Of a stretch of 64,000 bases of DNA, positions 1 through 10,048 are shown piece after piece (positions within the stretch are counted from its first letter, which is position 1; every line of letters starts with the position of its first letter). The DNA comes from UBA5109 sp038148755 (GTDB lineage: Bacteria > Pseudomonadota > Gammaproteobacteria > Pseudomonadales > Pseudohongiellaceae): NCBI GenBank assembly GCA_038148755.1, contig JAYQWA010000002.1:192503-256502 (forward strand), in the 5' to 3' direction. The notes below the pieces were generated by a model that was given only the letters and a program-made list of their open reading frames with translations, was not told the DNA's origin and made no database searches. The translations under genes and the position numbers were made by a program.

Positions 1-827
1 AAACTATGACTCATCATGCCTGGCACGGTGTTCACTTCCAGCAACCAGAACTTGCCGCTTTTATCCCGCATCAAATCCACTCTACCCCAACCTTCACAGC
101 CCAGTAATTGGTACGCTTCACCCGACAGACTTCTGACCGCTTCATCTTCTTCTGCACTTAAATCACAGGGACATAAATATTCTGTGTCGTCCGATTCATA
201 CTTCGCCTCAAAATCGTAGAAAGCACTTTTCGCCCGTAATTCGATGACCGGTAATACCTTGTTGTTCACAATCGGAACTGTGTATTCAGGGCCCTCAATC
301 CATTGTTCTGCCATGACCGCACCAAAGCGGGCTGCCTGTTCATAAGCCGCTTTTAATTCATCTGCATTACTCGCTTTGTTAATACCGATACTGGAGCCTT
401 CACTGACCGGTTTTACAAAACAGACACCCAAACGCTCAATCACTGCCTGCCAGTCGCTACTGTCATATAACAGTTCAAAATCAGGGGTCGGCAAACCCTG
501 GGACATCCACACCAGTTTACTGCGCACTTTATCCATCGCCAGTGCACAGGCTGCATGTCCACTCCCGGTAAATGAAATGTTCATCATTTCAAGCGCTGCC
601 TGCACATGCCCGTTCTCACCGTGTCCGCCATGCAGCATGATGAATGCCGTATCAAATTTTTCATTTTTAACCGAAGCAAAAAAATCAGCGTTGGTATCAA
701 TCGCCACAGCATCGATACCACTGGCTAGCAAAGCCGCATGCACAGCGTTACCACTCAACAGAGAAATTTCTCTCTCTGCTGATTCGCCGCCCATTAACAC
801 AGCCACTCTGCCAAACTCCTCAGCCAC
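1..827 (-). CDS. ddl: D-alanine--D-alanine ligase, 3' end cut off by the window edge
   Basis: ATP-dependent ligase joining two D-alanines for the peptidoglycan pentapeptide; cytosolic ATP-grasp enzyme. About 275 codons are present, so roughly 30-35 C-terminal residues lie outside the window. Visible family motifs are VAVLMGGESAERE near the N-terminus and LEVNTVPGMMSHS near the edge, the latter holding the Mg-binding Glu and Asn. I chose the GTG at 827 because the FGRVAVL stretch matches the family N-terminus. GTG 804-806 is an alternative with a better-spaced GAGGAG upstream. It starts 6 bp after the murC stop, as expected for the dcw order. Confidence 0.93.
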   Translation of the reverse strand, partial: MAEEFGRVAVLMGGESAEREISLLSGNAVHAALLASGIDAVAIDTNADFFASVKNEKFDTAFIMLHGGHGENGHVQAALEMMNISFTGSGHAACALAMDKVRSKLVWMSQGLPTPDFELLYDSSDWQAVIERLGVCFVKPVSEGSSIGINKASNADELKAAYEQAARFGAVMAEQWIEGPEYTVPIVNNKVLPVIELRAKSAFYDFEAKYESDDTEYLCPCDLSAEEDEAVRSLSGEAYQLLGCEGWGRVDLMRDKSGKFWLLEVNTVPGMMSHS

Positions 828-833
828 AGCTCC

Positions 834-2309
834 TTAACTCCACTCACTTTGCAGGCCATCCTGTGCCAATCGTGTTGATATCAATCCCACACTGCCCGCT
901 CCCTGCGTCAATAAAAGGTCACCATCTTCAAGTAACTCTTCCAGCAGATTCGGTATGTCCTGATGCTTTTTCACAAAGACCGGATCAAGCTGCCCACGTT
1001 GTCTGATACTTCTGCATAAACTCTTGCTGTCTGCACCTTTAATAGCTTTCTCACCGGCAGGATAGACATCCAACAGCAACAACATATCGACACCGGAAAG
1101 CACATCGACAAAATCTTCATATAAATCCTGGGTACGGCTGTAACGATGCGGCTGGTAAATCATCACCAGACGTTTTCCCGGCCAGCCGGTTCTGACCGCC
1201 TGTATGTTTGCAGCAACTTCTGTCGGATGATGACCATAGTCATCAACCAGCATGGCTTTGCCACGACTGAATGTCAGATCACCATGCATTTCAAAACGCC
1301 TGCCCACTCCCTGAAAACTTTCCAGACCCTGGATAATGTCTTCATCTTTCAGACCTTCATCGGTCGCAATAGCAATAGCGGCAGTGGCATTTAGGACATT
1401 GTGAATACCCGGCATATTCAAGGTCAGGCTGATGTCTGTTTTGTCCGGCCGACTCACGGTAAAACTGGATTTCTGATTCTGATGAGAGACTTCCTGTATA
1501 CGGAAATCCGCCTGCGGTGATAAGCCATAGGTCAATACCGGTCTAGAAATTCTGGGAAGAATTTCCTGTATCACCGGATCATCCACGCAAAGTACGGCCA
1601 GGCCATAAAACGGCAGGTTATGCAGGAAATCGAGAAAAGTCTGTTTCAGTTTTTCAAAGTCACTGTCGTAGGTCTGCATATGATCGTCATCAATATTTGT
1701 GATAACGGCTACCATGGGTTGCAGATGCAGGAATGAAGCATCGCTTTCATCGGCTTCAGCCACCATGAAATGACTGGCTCCCAGCTTGGCATTGGTGCCA
1801 GCACTATTAAGCAATCCGCCGATCACAAAAGTAGGATCAAGGTTTCCCTGGGCCAGCACTGAAGCCACCATGCTGGTCGTCGTAGTCTTGCCATGCGTAC
1901 CGGCAATCACAATGGCATGGCGATAGCGCATAAGTTCCGCCAGCATCTCGGCACGCCGTATAATCGGCACCCTGAGTTTGATGGCCGCTTTGATTTCAGG
2001 GTTACTCTCGTCAATGGCACTGGACACCACAACGACATCCATCCCTTCTATCTGTTTGGCTTTGTGCCCGATGAAAATATTAATCCCAAGTTTCTGCAGG
2101 CGTGTCGTGGTTTTACTTTCTGCAATATCCGAACCGCTGATCTTATAACCCTGGTTAAACAGCACCTCAGCGATACCACTCATGCCTGCACCGCCAATAC
2201 CGACAAAATAGATATCGCGGATGCGGCGCATTTCCGGAATAACGCTCAGCAGCTTTTTCTGAACTTTTTGTATTTTCTGGTTTTTCTGCACGCGCTTCAC
2301 ATTAGGCAT
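834..2309 (-). CDS. murC: UDP-N-acetylmuramate--L-alanine ligase MurC
   Basis: Adds L-Ala to UDP-MurNAc, the first amino-acid ligation of cytosolic peptidoglycan precursor synthesis. The protein is 491 aa from the chosen ATG; the frame is open 15 codons further but that ATG lacks support. The chosen start has GGAGG six bases upstream and overlaps the murG stop. Motifs: FVGIGGAGMSGIAEVL (Rossmann-like UDP site), GTHGKTTTTSM (P-loop), DDYGHHPTEV in the C-terminal domain. The N-terminal 25 residues before MRRIRD are Lys/Gln-rich and extend beyond most homologues. Cotranscribed with murG and ddl. Confidence 0.97.
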   Translation of the reverse strand: MPNVKRVQKNQKIQKVQKKLLSVIPEMRRIRDIYFVGIGGAGMSGIAEVLFNQGYKISGSDIAESKTTTRLQKLGINIFIGHKAKQIEGMDVVVVSSAIDESNPEIKAAIKLRVPIIRRAEMLAELMRYRHAIVIAGTHGKTTTTSMVASVLAQGNLDPTFVIGGLLNSAGTNAKLGASHFMVAEADESDASFLHLQPMVAVITNIDDDHMQTYDSDFEKLKQTFLDFLHNLPFYGLAVLCVDDPVIQEILPRISRPVLTYGLSPQADFRIQEVSHQNQKSSFTVSRPDKTDISLTLNMPGIHNVLNATAAIAIATDEGLKDEDIIQGLESFQGVGRRFEMHGDLTFSRGKAMLVDDYGHHPTEVAANIQAVRTGWPGKRLVMIYQPHRYSRTQDLYEDFVDVLSGVDMLLLLDVYPAGEKAIKGADSKSLCRSIRQRGQLDPVFVKKHQDIPNLLEELLEDGDLLLTQGAGSVGLISTRLAQDGLQSEWS

Positions 2310-3456
2310 TACAAGCCTCCACGCAGAATTTTGCGGCTTGCTGTGTCGCATCAATTTTTGCTGCCTGTTGTGCCAGTAGCGCCATTTTCAGCACAAGTTT
2401 TTTATCTTGCATGAATTGCATCAACACTGAGGCAAGACTTTCTTTGCTTAATTCTTTTTGCTGGATCAACCAGGCTGCGCCAAGCTTTTGCATAATGATG
2501 GCATTCTCGGTCTGGTGGTCATCCACAGCGAAAGGAAAAGGAATAAACACAGCTGGAATTCCAATCGCCGCAATCTCAGCAACCGTAGAGGCACCTGCCC
2601 GGCAGATAACCACATCAGCCCAGCAATATGCTGCTGCCATATCATCAATAAAAGCAGCAATGCGCCGATGTTGATTTTCTTCAATACCGAGTTCTGCGTA
2701 GTAAGCTTTACAGTCCTGGAAATTTTGTTTGCCGCATTGGTGCCACAGATCAACACCCTCTGCAGCAGAAAAATCTTTTAACAGCTCAGGCACTATCCGG
2801 TTAATTGCCAGTGCCCCCCGGCTGCCGCCAAGCACCAGTAATTTAATTCGGCCATTGTTTTCACTGTCAGCAAAACGTTCAGCAGGGGCAGGACAATCCA
2901 GAATTTCCTGACGCAGGGGATTACCCACATGCACGGCTTTGTCACCCTTACATAAACGTTTTAACAGTGCGTTAGCGGTTATCTCCTGCTTGCGCTGAAA
3001 AGCACCGGCAAAACCTTCCATGACGACGGAAGCCATCGGATACAGCAACTGATTGCTGAAGCCGGCAATAGCATTTTGCTCATGTATCAGCAAAGGTTTC
3101 CTCAGCAACCAGGCAGCAAGACCGCCAGGTCCGGTAACAAAACCACCCATACCCAGAACACAGGCTGGCCTGGTTTTCTGAATCTTGATAATCGCCTGCG
3201 CAACAGCCACTACAATGACAAAAGGGGAAAGCATTTTTTCCAGCAAGCTTTTGCCTCTGAGGCCTGATACTGAAATGTAATGAATAGGGATGCCCGTCTG
3301 GGGGATCAGTTCTGACTCCATACCTTTTTTGGTACCCAGCCATTCCACCTTGATACCCTGCGTCTGTAATTCACGGGCAATACTCAGCGCCGGGAAAATA
3401 TGTCCTCCGGTGCCACCGGCCATGATCAGGACTTTTTTATCCAAAGCCGCGCTCAT
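2302..3456 (-). CDS. murG: Undecaprenyldiphospho-muramoylpentapeptide GlcNAc transferase MurG
   Basis: Transfers GlcNAc from UDP-GlcNAc to lipid I, making lipid II at the cytosolic face of the membrane. At 384 aa it is slightly longer than the usual ~355-360. It is a two-domain GT-B enzyme: N-terminal glycine loop GGTGGHIFPALSIA near residue 14, a second glycine motif LGGSRGA, and a UDP-GlcNAc site with CRAGASTVAEIAAIG followed by DDHQTENA. The start ATG overlaps the ftsW TGA (ATGA), indicating translational coupling. It also overlaps the murC start at its 3' end. Confidence 0.97.
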   Translation of the reverse strand: MSAALDKKVLIMAGGTGGHIFPALSIARELQTQGIKVEWLGTKKGMESELIPQTGIPIHYISVSGLRGKSLLEKMLSPFVIVVAVAQAIIKIQKTRPACVLGMGGFVTGPGGLAAWLLRKPLLIHEQNAIAGFSNQLLYPMASVVMEGFAGAFQRKQEITANALLKRLCKGDKAVHVGNPLRQEILDCPAPAERFADSENNGRIKLLVLGGSRGALAINRIVPELLKDFSAAEGVDLWHQCGKQNFQDCKAYYAELGIEENQHRRIAAFIDDMAAAYCWADVVICRAGASTVAEIAAIGIPAVFIPFPFAVDDHQTENAIIMQKLGAAWLIQQKELSKESLASVLMQFMQDKKLVLKMALLAQQAAKIDATQQAAKFCVEACNA

Positions 3457-4652
3457 CCCTTCACCACCCGCTTCAAATTATTACCTTTTGCAAAATTCTC
3501 ACTATCAATGCGTAACAGAATTGCCACCATGACCATGCAGGTAATCAGGCTCGATCCACCGGCACTGAGAAAAGGCAGTGTTAGCCCTTTGGTTGGCAAC
3601 AGTCCGGTGTTAACGCCAACATTGATAATGACCTGCCCCATAAAAATTAACGCAATGCCATAAGCTAAATATGCCGGAAAAAAATCGCCTTTCTTTTCAT
3701 TCTTTCTGGCAATCATCATGGCCCGCCAGATAAACACCATAAACAAAGCAAGCAATAACAGGACGGAAATAACGCCCAGTTCTTCGGCAATAATCGCCAA
3801 TACAAAATCCGTGTGAGCTTCCGGCAGAAAATATAATTTCTGAATACTGTTGCCCAAGCCAACGCCAAACCATTCGCCTCGACCAAAAGCAATTAATGCC
3901 TGCGCCAGTTGATAACCTGAACCAAATACCACCTCTTCATTGAATGGATCTGATAATGCTGTGATAAAAGATTTGACCCGGGCAATACGATAACTTGAAG
4001 AAAAAATTAATCCGGCACCGGCTGCGCCTGCAACCAGGATCAGTAAAATAAATTGATAAAGTTTCACACCGGCCAGAAACATCATGCCAAACACAGCCAG
4101 CATCAATACCACCACCGCACCAAAATCAGGTTCTTTTAATAAAAGAAAGATCGGCAGGGCAGCAAACACCAATGGCGTGACAAAACCTTTCCACGAGGCA
4201 CAGACAAAGGAGCGGTATTTACTCAGAAAAGCCGCAATAAAAATAACCACAAACAGTTTTGCTGGCTCCGACGCCTGTAAAGTCATGAAGCCAAGATTTA
4301 GCCAGCGTGTACTGCCATTCACTTCACGCCCGATACCCGGCACCAGAACCAGGACCAATAAACTGATTGCTGAAAACAGCAAAAAGATATCCCACTCCTG
4401 ATACAGTTTAAGCGGCACCATATAGACGACAGCGGCAGCAACGAATCCCATTACCATGAAGATCAGCTGTTTTTTCAGGTAATAAAAAGCATCGGCATTT
4501 TCACTGCTGGCAATTTCTATGGAGGCGGAAGTCATCATGACCAGGCCGAATGCCAGCAACAGGCAGACAGAAATAATCAAAGCCTTATCACCAAAATAGT
4601 AGGCGTCACGGTTGTGATTAAAACTATGCCCTTGTGCAATGGTGGTCATCAT
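3453..4652 (-). CDS. ftsW: Septal peptidoglycan polymerase FtsW (SEDS family)
   Basis: SEDS glycosyltransferase that polymerises lipid II at the septum together with FtsI. The 399-aa protein is almost entirely hydrophobic, with about ten membrane segments and a short cytosolic N-terminus. SEDS hallmarks seen include GFMTLQASEPAK, LLKEPDFGAVVV, LAEELGVI-type IAEELGVISV and the C-terminal TKGLTLPFLSAGGSS. The start overlaps the murD stop as TAATG; a second ATG follows directly, so the start is uncertain by one codon. In the dcw operon between murD and murG. Confidence 0.97.
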   Translation of the reverse strand: MMTTIAQGHSFNHNRDAYYFGDKALIISVCLLLAFGLVMMTSASIEIASSENADAFYYLKKQLIFMVMGFVAAAVVYMVPLKLYQEWDIFLLFSAISLLVLVLVPGIGREVNGSTRWLNLGFMTLQASEPAKLFVVIFIAAFLSKYRSFVCASWKGFVTPLVFAALPIFLLLKEPDFGAVVVLMLAVFGMMFLAGVKLYQFILLILVAGAAGAGLIFSSSYRIARVKSFITALSDPFNEEVVFGSGYQLAQALIAFGRGEWFGVGLGNSIQKLYFLPEAHTDFVLAIIAEELGVISVLLLLALFMVFIWRAMMIARKNEKKGDFFPAYLAYGIALIFMGQVIINVGVNTGLLPTKGLTLPFLSAGGSSLITCMVMVAILLRIDSENFAKGNNLKRVVKG

Positions 4653-5995
4653 TAATGCAAAGCCTCCACCGCTGCCATAAATGCTTCGCCACGTTTTTCA
4701 TAATTTTCAAACATGTCAAAACTGGCACAGGCTGGTGACAGTAAAACAATATCGCCCGTTTCTGAGTGTTCTGAAGCCAGTTTCACTGCTGCTTCCAGGG
4801 AGCCAACTTTTTCAGTCGTAATAACTTTTTGCAGAGCTGCAGCAATCAGGTCAGCATCTTCACCGAAAACAATCAGTAACTTGCCATGAGTACTGAGTGC
4901 TTCTCCCAAGTCAGAAAAGTCAGCGCCCTTGCCCTGCCCGCCTGCCAGCAGAATCACATTATTGCTTTGACCAAGTCCACGTAAGGCCGCGTTACAGGCC
5001 CCGACATTGGTGCCCTTTGAATCGTTGTAATAACTGACCCCGGCAATGTCCGAGACCCACTGGCAACGATGTGGCAAACCGGCAAACTCTTTTAAGGTTT
5101 GCAGCATGGCAGGCATCTCCAGCCCGACAGCATGACCAATGGCCAGTGCCGCCAAGGCATTTGATAAATTATGTCTGCCGGACAGTTTTACTTCCCTAGC
5201 AGGCATCAAAGCCTGCCGGTTAAAGGCCAGATAAAGTTCTCCCCGATCTTCGATCAAGCCAAATTCATTAAAGTCACCGGCTTCCAGACCATAAGTCCAT
5301 TGCTTCACTGATGCCGGCAATAAAGGCTTGCTCAAGGGGTCATCGCGATTCACCACAGCCTGCCTGCAAGCCTGAAAAATACGGTGTTTGGCTACGTAAT
5401 AATCCTGTATTGAGTCATAACGATCCATATGATCGGTAGTGACATTCAACACACAGGCGACTTCAGCCCCCAGCTTGCTGGTGGTTTCCAGTTGAAAGCT
5501 GGATAGTTCCAGCACATACAATTCCGCTGCAGTTTCTGCCAGCAAATCCAGCACCGGCTTGCCGATATTGCCTGCCACTACCGCGTTGACACCGGCTTTT
5601 TCTGCCATCGCACCAACCAGACTGACTACTGTACTTTTTGCATTGGAGCCGGTAATAGCAATGATCGGCGAACTGACTGTCTGCGCAAAAATATTGATAT
5701 CGCCAGTCACCGGCACACCCTGCCCGATAGCTTGAGCCAGAACCGGCTCACGCAAATCAACACCAGGGCTTACCAGCAACTCTGATGCGTTTAAAAATGT
5801 CTTAGCGTTGAATGCACCCAGCTCAACTTTTACCTCAGGAAAATTTTGTGTAAGTTCCTTCAGCCCCGGCGGGTGCTCCCGACTGTCAACGACGGTGAAT
5901 GTTTCATTCTGCCTAGCTAAATAACGCACATAGGAAAGCCCGGTTTTACCTAAACCGACAATCACTTTAGCCTGTTGTCTTGCCACCGCTTGCAT
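4652..5995 (-). CDS. murD: UDP-N-acetylmuramoyl-L-alanine--D-glutamate ligase MurD
   Basis: Adds D-Glu to UDP-MurNAc-L-Ala in the cytosol. 447 aa, typical length. The N-terminal domain starts VIVGLGKTGLSYVRYL, the ATP site is ITGSNAKSTVVSLVG (the NAK variant is, from memory, also found in pseudomonads), and the C-terminal domain holds YYNDSKGTNVGA and LLSPACASFDMF. The start lies 38 bp downstream of mraY, the largest gap between mraY and murC; the 3' end overlaps ftsW by one base. Confidence 0.97.
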   Translation of the reverse strand: MQAVARQQAKVIVGLGKTGLSYVRYLARQNETFTVVDSREHPPGLKELTQNFPEVKVELGAFNAKTFLNASELLVSPGVDLREPVLAQAIGQGVPVTGDINIFAQTVSSPIIAITGSNAKSTVVSLVGAMAEKAGVNAVVAGNIGKPVLDLLAETAAELYVLELSSFQLETTSKLGAEVACVLNVTTDHMDRYDSIQDYYVAKHRIFQACRQAVVNRDDPLSKPLLPASVKQWTYGLEAGDFNEFGLIEDRGELYLAFNRQALMPAREVKLSGRHNLSNALAALAIGHAVGLEMPAMLQTLKEFAGLPHRCQWVSDIAGVSYYNDSKGTNVGACNAALRGLGQSNNVILLAGGQGKGADFSDLGEALSTHGKLLIVFGEDADLIAAALQKVITTEKVGSLEAAVKLASEHSETGDIVLLSPACASFDMFENYEKRGEAFMAAVEALH

Positions 5996-6033
5996 TTGCT
6001 CTTATCCGTGCTCTTTATTTATCCAGTTATTGT

Positions 6034-7116
6034 TTATCTAAGTTTCAAGGTGCCCAAACCAAACAGAACCAGAATGATCGTAATAATCCAGAAACGAACA
6101 ATCACTCTGGGTTCCGGCCAGCCTTTCAATTCAAAATGATGATGCAGGGGAGCCATGCGAAAAATTCGGCGCCCGGTTAATTTAAATGAAGCCACCTGCA
6201 AAATGACCGAAAGTGTTTCCATGACAAAGATGCCGCCCATGATGACCAGTGCAATTTCATGCCGGGCAATAACCGCGACTGTTCCCAGTGCGGCGCCCAG
6301 AGCCAGAGCACCGACGTCGCCCATAAATATCTGGGCGGGATAGGTGTTAAACCAAAGGAAACCAAGACCGGCGCCAGCCAGAGCACCGCAGAAAACCACG
6401 AGTTCCCCCGTGCCTGATATGTATGGAATATTCAGATAAGCGGAAAATTCGGTGTTCCCCACCAGGTAACTGATGATGCCCAGTGCACTGGCAACCATCA
6501 CCGTAGGCAGAATCGCCAGTCCGTCCAGCCCGTCGGTTAAATTGACAGCATTACTGAATCCAACGATAAAGAAATACGCAATAAAAATATAAAAAATACC
6601 AAGCTCGAGTGCGAAATCCTTGAAAAATGGAATGATCAGTTCTGTTTCCGCTGGCGTCGCCGCATGCCAGTAAAGAACACAGGCAGCCGCAAAGCCAATG
6701 ATGGACTGCAGCAGGTATTTCCAGCCCGCTGACAAGCCTTTGGCATTTTTTTCATAAATTTTACGGTAGTCATCTATCCAGCCGATAATGCCGAATCCGG
6801 TTGTGACCAGCACCACTACCCAGACATAAACACTGGTCAAATCAGACCACAGCAGGCTGCTGATAATAATACTGATAAGAATCAAGGCGCCGCCCATGGT
6901 TGGCGTACCGGCTTTACTGAGATGAGACTGCGGACCGTCGGATCTGACCACCTGCCCGATCTGGTGATAGTTAAGTCGCCTGATTACATAAGGCCCTATC
7001 AGCAATGAGATAATCAGAGCGGTAAGAACTCCCAGAATGCCTCGCACTGTCAGATATTCAAACACCGTAAAGCCTGGATCATATTGAGTCAGGTAATTTG
7101 TCAGCCAAAGTAACAT
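6034..7116 (-). CDS. mraY: Phospho-N-acetylmuramoyl-pentapeptide transferase MraY
   Basis: Integral membrane enzyme that transfers phospho-MurNAc-pentapeptide onto undecaprenyl phosphate, giving lipid I. 360 aa, same length as E. coli MraY, with about ten membrane helices. Catalytic signatures: WIDDYRK (aspartate-rich motif), NLTDGLDGLA, GDVGALALGAAL, and the cytosolic loop APLHHHFELKGW. It follows murF by 6 bp and precedes murD. Confidence 0.98.
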   Translation of the reverse strand: MLLWLTNYLTQYDPGFTVFEYLTVRGILGVLTALIISLLIGPYVIRRLNYHQIGQVVRSDGPQSHLSKAGTPTMGGALILISIIISSLLWSDLTSVYVWVVVLVTTGFGIIGWIDDYRKIYEKNAKGLSAGWKYLLQSIIGFAAACVLYWHAATPAETELIIPFFKDFALELGIFYIFIAYFFIVGFSNAVNLTDGLDGLAILPTVMVASALGIISYLVGNTEFSAYLNIPYISGTGELVVFCGALAGAGLGFLWFNTYPAQIFMGDVGALALGAALGTVAVIARHEIALVIMGGIFVMETLSVILQVASFKLTGRRIFRMAPLHHHFELKGWPEPRVIVRFWIITIILVLFGLGTLKLR

Positions 7117-7122
7117 GGTCGC

Positions 7123-8484
7123 TTAATCTCCATGTGCTGTTAAAAGTGGAACCAATTTATCCATGCCCGCGCTTCGTGATCCTTTAATCAAAACTTTTAC
7201 CTGCTGGTTCAGCATCGGCTTTATGTGTTCTGCCAGTTCATTCATGTCAGAAAAAAACTTGCCGCCATCTGCAAATGCTGAAACGGCCAGCTCACTTAAA
7301 ACACCGATGCCAAACAAACAATCAATGCCTTTGGCTTTGGCATATTCACCGAGCGCTTCATGGGCTTTGCCGGCTTCGGAACCAAGCTCGCCCATCTCAC
7401 CCATGGCAATGATTGTTGTGCCCTGATGTCGCGCCAGCACATCAATCGCCGCCTGAAATGAGCTGGGGCTGGCGTTATAGGAATCATTAATTAATGTGGC
7501 GTTATTCAGCCCGGTCAGAACCTGCATGCGACCAGCTACGGGCTCTATACTTTCGAGACCTTTTTTTACATCATTCAGCCTGGCACCAACCTGCATACTC
7601 AGGGCTGCCGCAGCCAGAGCATTGGCAACATTATGCTGTCCCGGCAAGGACAACTTGATCTCAATAGCCCCCTGGGGCGTCTGCAAATTAAAACTTGAAT
7701 GCATGGCATCATCGAACTGCAGATTCGCAACAGTAAAATCGGCATTGGCTTTTCCGAGCGCACTGACACTGACAACGTTCAGGCCATTTAATCTTTCCAG
7801 CCATTGCCCGCCATAAGCATCGTCAAGGTTAATCACAGCAACACCATCCTCTTTGAGGCTTTCCCAAATTTCTCCTTTAGCCCGGGCAACACCATCAAGA
7901 TCACCAAAACCTTCCAGATGGGTGGGCGCAATATTGGTGATATGCGCAACATCCGGCCGGGTCAGGGCCGAGCTGTAGGAAATTTCACCCGGGGCATTGG
8001 CGCCCAGTTCAATGACAGCAAATTGATGTTCTGCTTCAAGTCTGATCAGGGTTAAGGGCACACCAAGGTCATTATTGAGATTGCCCAGTGTTTTCAATAC
8101 CTCGCCGCAACCAGCCAATATGCCTGCTGTCATTTCTTTCACCGTGGTTTTTCCCTGACTGCCGGTTAAAGCAATGATTTTGGCCTGGCTCAGATCACGG
8201 TTATGGGCTCCCAACTTACCCAGGGCAAGCCGACTGTCTTTAACCTGTAAAATCGGCAAGTCCACTGCTGTTTGTTCTGTTGTTATGGCAGCAGCAGCCT
8301 GTTTCTCTGCAGCCGCCGCAACAAAATGATTGCCATTAAAGTGCTCACCATTAATCGCGATGAATAGTTCTTCAGCCTGCAGTGTGCGGGTATCGATAGA
8401 CACAGCATTAAAGGCAGCATCAGCACCATGGAGCTGACCGCCTGTTAATTCCTGTACTTCCTGTAACCGCATCTTTCTTATCAC
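7123..8484 (-). CDS. murF: UDP-MurNAc-tripeptide--D-alanyl-D-alanine ligase MurF
   Basis: Adds the D-Ala-D-Ala made by Ddl to the UDP-MurNAc-tripeptide, completing the soluble precursor. 453 aa from a GTG; an in-frame ATG four codons later (8470-8472) is equally plausible because neither has a strong Shine-Dalgarno sequence. Motifs: ALTGSQGKTTVKEM (P-loop), IELGANAPGEI, INDSYNASPSSF and the C-terminal LIKGSRSAGMD. It is separated from murE by 31 bp and from mraY by 6 bp. Confidence 0.97.
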   Translation of the reverse strand: MIRKMRLQEVQELTGGQLHGADAAFNAVSIDTRTLQAEELFIAINGEHFNGNHFVAAAAEKQAAAAITTEQTAVDLPILQVKDSRLALGKLGAHNRDLSQAKIIALTGSQGKTTVKEMTAGILAGCGEVLKTLGNLNNDLGVPLTLIRLEAEHQFAVIELGANAPGEISYSSALTRPDVAHITNIAPTHLEGFGDLDGVARAKGEIWESLKEDGVAVINLDDAYGGQWLERLNGLNVVSVSALGKANADFTVANLQFDDAMHSSFNLQTPQGAIEIKLSLPGQHNVANALAAAALSMQVGARLNDVKKGLESIEPVAGRMQVLTGLNNATLINDSYNASPSSFQAAIDVLARHQGTTIIAMGEMGELGSEAGKAHEALGEYAKAKGIDCLFGIGVLSELAVSAFADGGKFFSDMNELAEHIKPMLNQQVKVLIKGSRSAGMDKLVPLLTAHGD

Positions 8485-8515
8485 TTTATTAACCCGTGTT
8501 TTTTCTTAATCACGA

Positions 8516-10048
8516 TCAATCGACAAAGCGTTTGTTCAGACTCAACCTTGCCTGTTTTACATCACTGAACAATGTTCGTTCTCCGGCGACATCCTGATAT
8601 TCTTCATGCCCTTTACCTGCAATCAGTACGACATCACCTTCAGTTGCATTACTGATAGCCTGATCAATTGCCCTCGCACGATCACTTTCCACTATCACTT
8701 TTTCAGTATCAGAAAAACCCGTCAGTATCTGTTTGATAATGTCATCCGATGCTTCCCCACGCGGGTTGTCATCAGTCACAATTATTTTGTCTGCCAGCCT
8801 TTCCGCGATACGTGCCATCATCGGACGTTTACCTTTATCGCGATCACCGCCACAACCAAAGACACACCAGACTTTTCCTTTGAAATGTTCATGCAGGGCA
8901 TTCAGGGCATTTTCCAAAGCGTCCGGTGTATGTGCGTAATCAACCACTACTGAAACCGGCTTATCTCCCACCAGTTCCATGCGGCCTCTAACCGGGCTTA
9001 CAGATGAAATTTTTGCCAGCACTTGAGAAAAATCGAAAGCTTCCTGCTGACTTTCCAGCACCATCACAGAAGTCAGTACAGCCAGCAGATTACTGATATT
9101 GAATGAGCCCAGCAGACCGATCTCCAGAGCCCCTTTACCCCAGGGTGTAGCAACTGACATGCTGCAACCCTGACGATTGAACTCAATACTTTCCGGATAA
9201 ACATCGGCATGTGAATTGATGAGACTATAGGTATAACTTTTTACCTGCCTGGATAAGTTGTTCAGGATTTCGGCACTGAATAAATCATCCATGTTGAGCA
9301 CTGCGGCAGACAGGCGCGAACCACGAAACAGTTTTAATTTCTGTTCACCATAGGCCTGCATTGAGTTGTGATAATCCAGATGGTCACGGGTTAAATTGGT
9401 AAACACCGCAATATCAAATTCGTTAATGCAGACCCGCCCCTGTTTCAGACCGTGTGAGGAAACCTCCATCACCATGGTATCGGCATTCTGTTGCAGCATT
9501 TCACTGAATATTCGCTGCACTGCGATAGGGTTTGGCGTGGTCCCCGGCGCATTTTCATAGGCCTGTGTATATTCTTCTGCGTAAAGACCATAACCCAAAG
9601 TGCCGCTTGTCCCACAAATATGATTCAGACTGGAAACGCTCTGCGCTATAAACTGACAGACACTGGTTTTACCATTGGTCCCGGTAATGCCAATCAACTT
9701 GAAATGATCAGCCGGCTTATTGAAAAATTTTGCCGCTATGGAACTGATGCGGCTTGCCAGATTCTCGACCGGAATTATCGGCACATTGTTTTCAACATTG
9801 ATCTCCTGCCAGAGCTCACCTTTTTCAACCAGCACTGCAGCCGCGCCTTTTTCAATAACCTCACAAACAAAATCCCGGCCATCGAAATTGGCGCCTTTGC
9901 AGGCAATAAATAGATCCCCGCTCTCAATGTTGCGGCTATCCATTTCAATGCCCGTCAATTCCAGATTGAATTCCTCCGGAATCTCGATTTCACCTTCCAA
10001 CAATAAGCCTAACGTCATTTGCTGAGACATACTTTTGGCCGTATTCAT
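8516..10048 (-). CDS. murE: UDP-MurNAc-L-alanyl-D-glutamate--2,6-diaminopimelate ligase MurE
   Basis: Adds meso-diaminopimelate as the third residue of the stem peptide. 510 aa. The P-loop is GITGTNGKTSVCQF, substrate-binding elements include TTPNPIAVQRIF, and DDNPRGEAS carries the DNPR motif that selects diaminopimelate rather than lysine, as expected for a Gram-negative. Its ATG overlaps the ftsI TGA (ATGA, 10045-10048). Another ATG seven codons in is possible, but the overlap favours the first. Confidence 0.97.
   Translation of the reverse strand: MNTAKSMSQQMTLGLLLEGEIEIPEEFNLELTGIEMDSRNIESGDLFIACKGANFDGRDFVCEVIEKGAAAVLVEKGELWQEINVENNVPIIPVENLASRISSIAAKFFNKPADHFKLIGITGTNGKTSVCQFIAQSVSSLNHICGTSGTLGYGLYAEEYTQAYENAPGTTPNPIAVQRIFSEMLQQNADTMVMEVSSHGLKQGRVCINEFDIAVFTNLTRDHLDYHNSMQAYGEQKLKLFRGSRLSAAVLNMDDLFSAEILNNLSRQVKSYTYSLINSHADVYPESIEFNRQGCSMSVATPWGKGALEIGLLGSFNISNLLAVLTSVMVLESQQEAFDFSQVLAKISSVSPVRGRMELVGDKPVSVVVDYAHTPDALENALNALHEHFKGKVWCVFGCGGDRDKGKRPMMARIAERLADKIIVTDDNPRGEASDDIIKQILTGFSDTEKVIVESDRARAIDQAISNATEGDVVLIAGKGHEEYQDVAGERTLFSDVKQARLSLNKRFVD

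Noticed and set aside
376..837. Plus-strand 153-aa frame
   Set aside because: Antisense to ddl, which has clear ATP-grasp motifs in the other strand.
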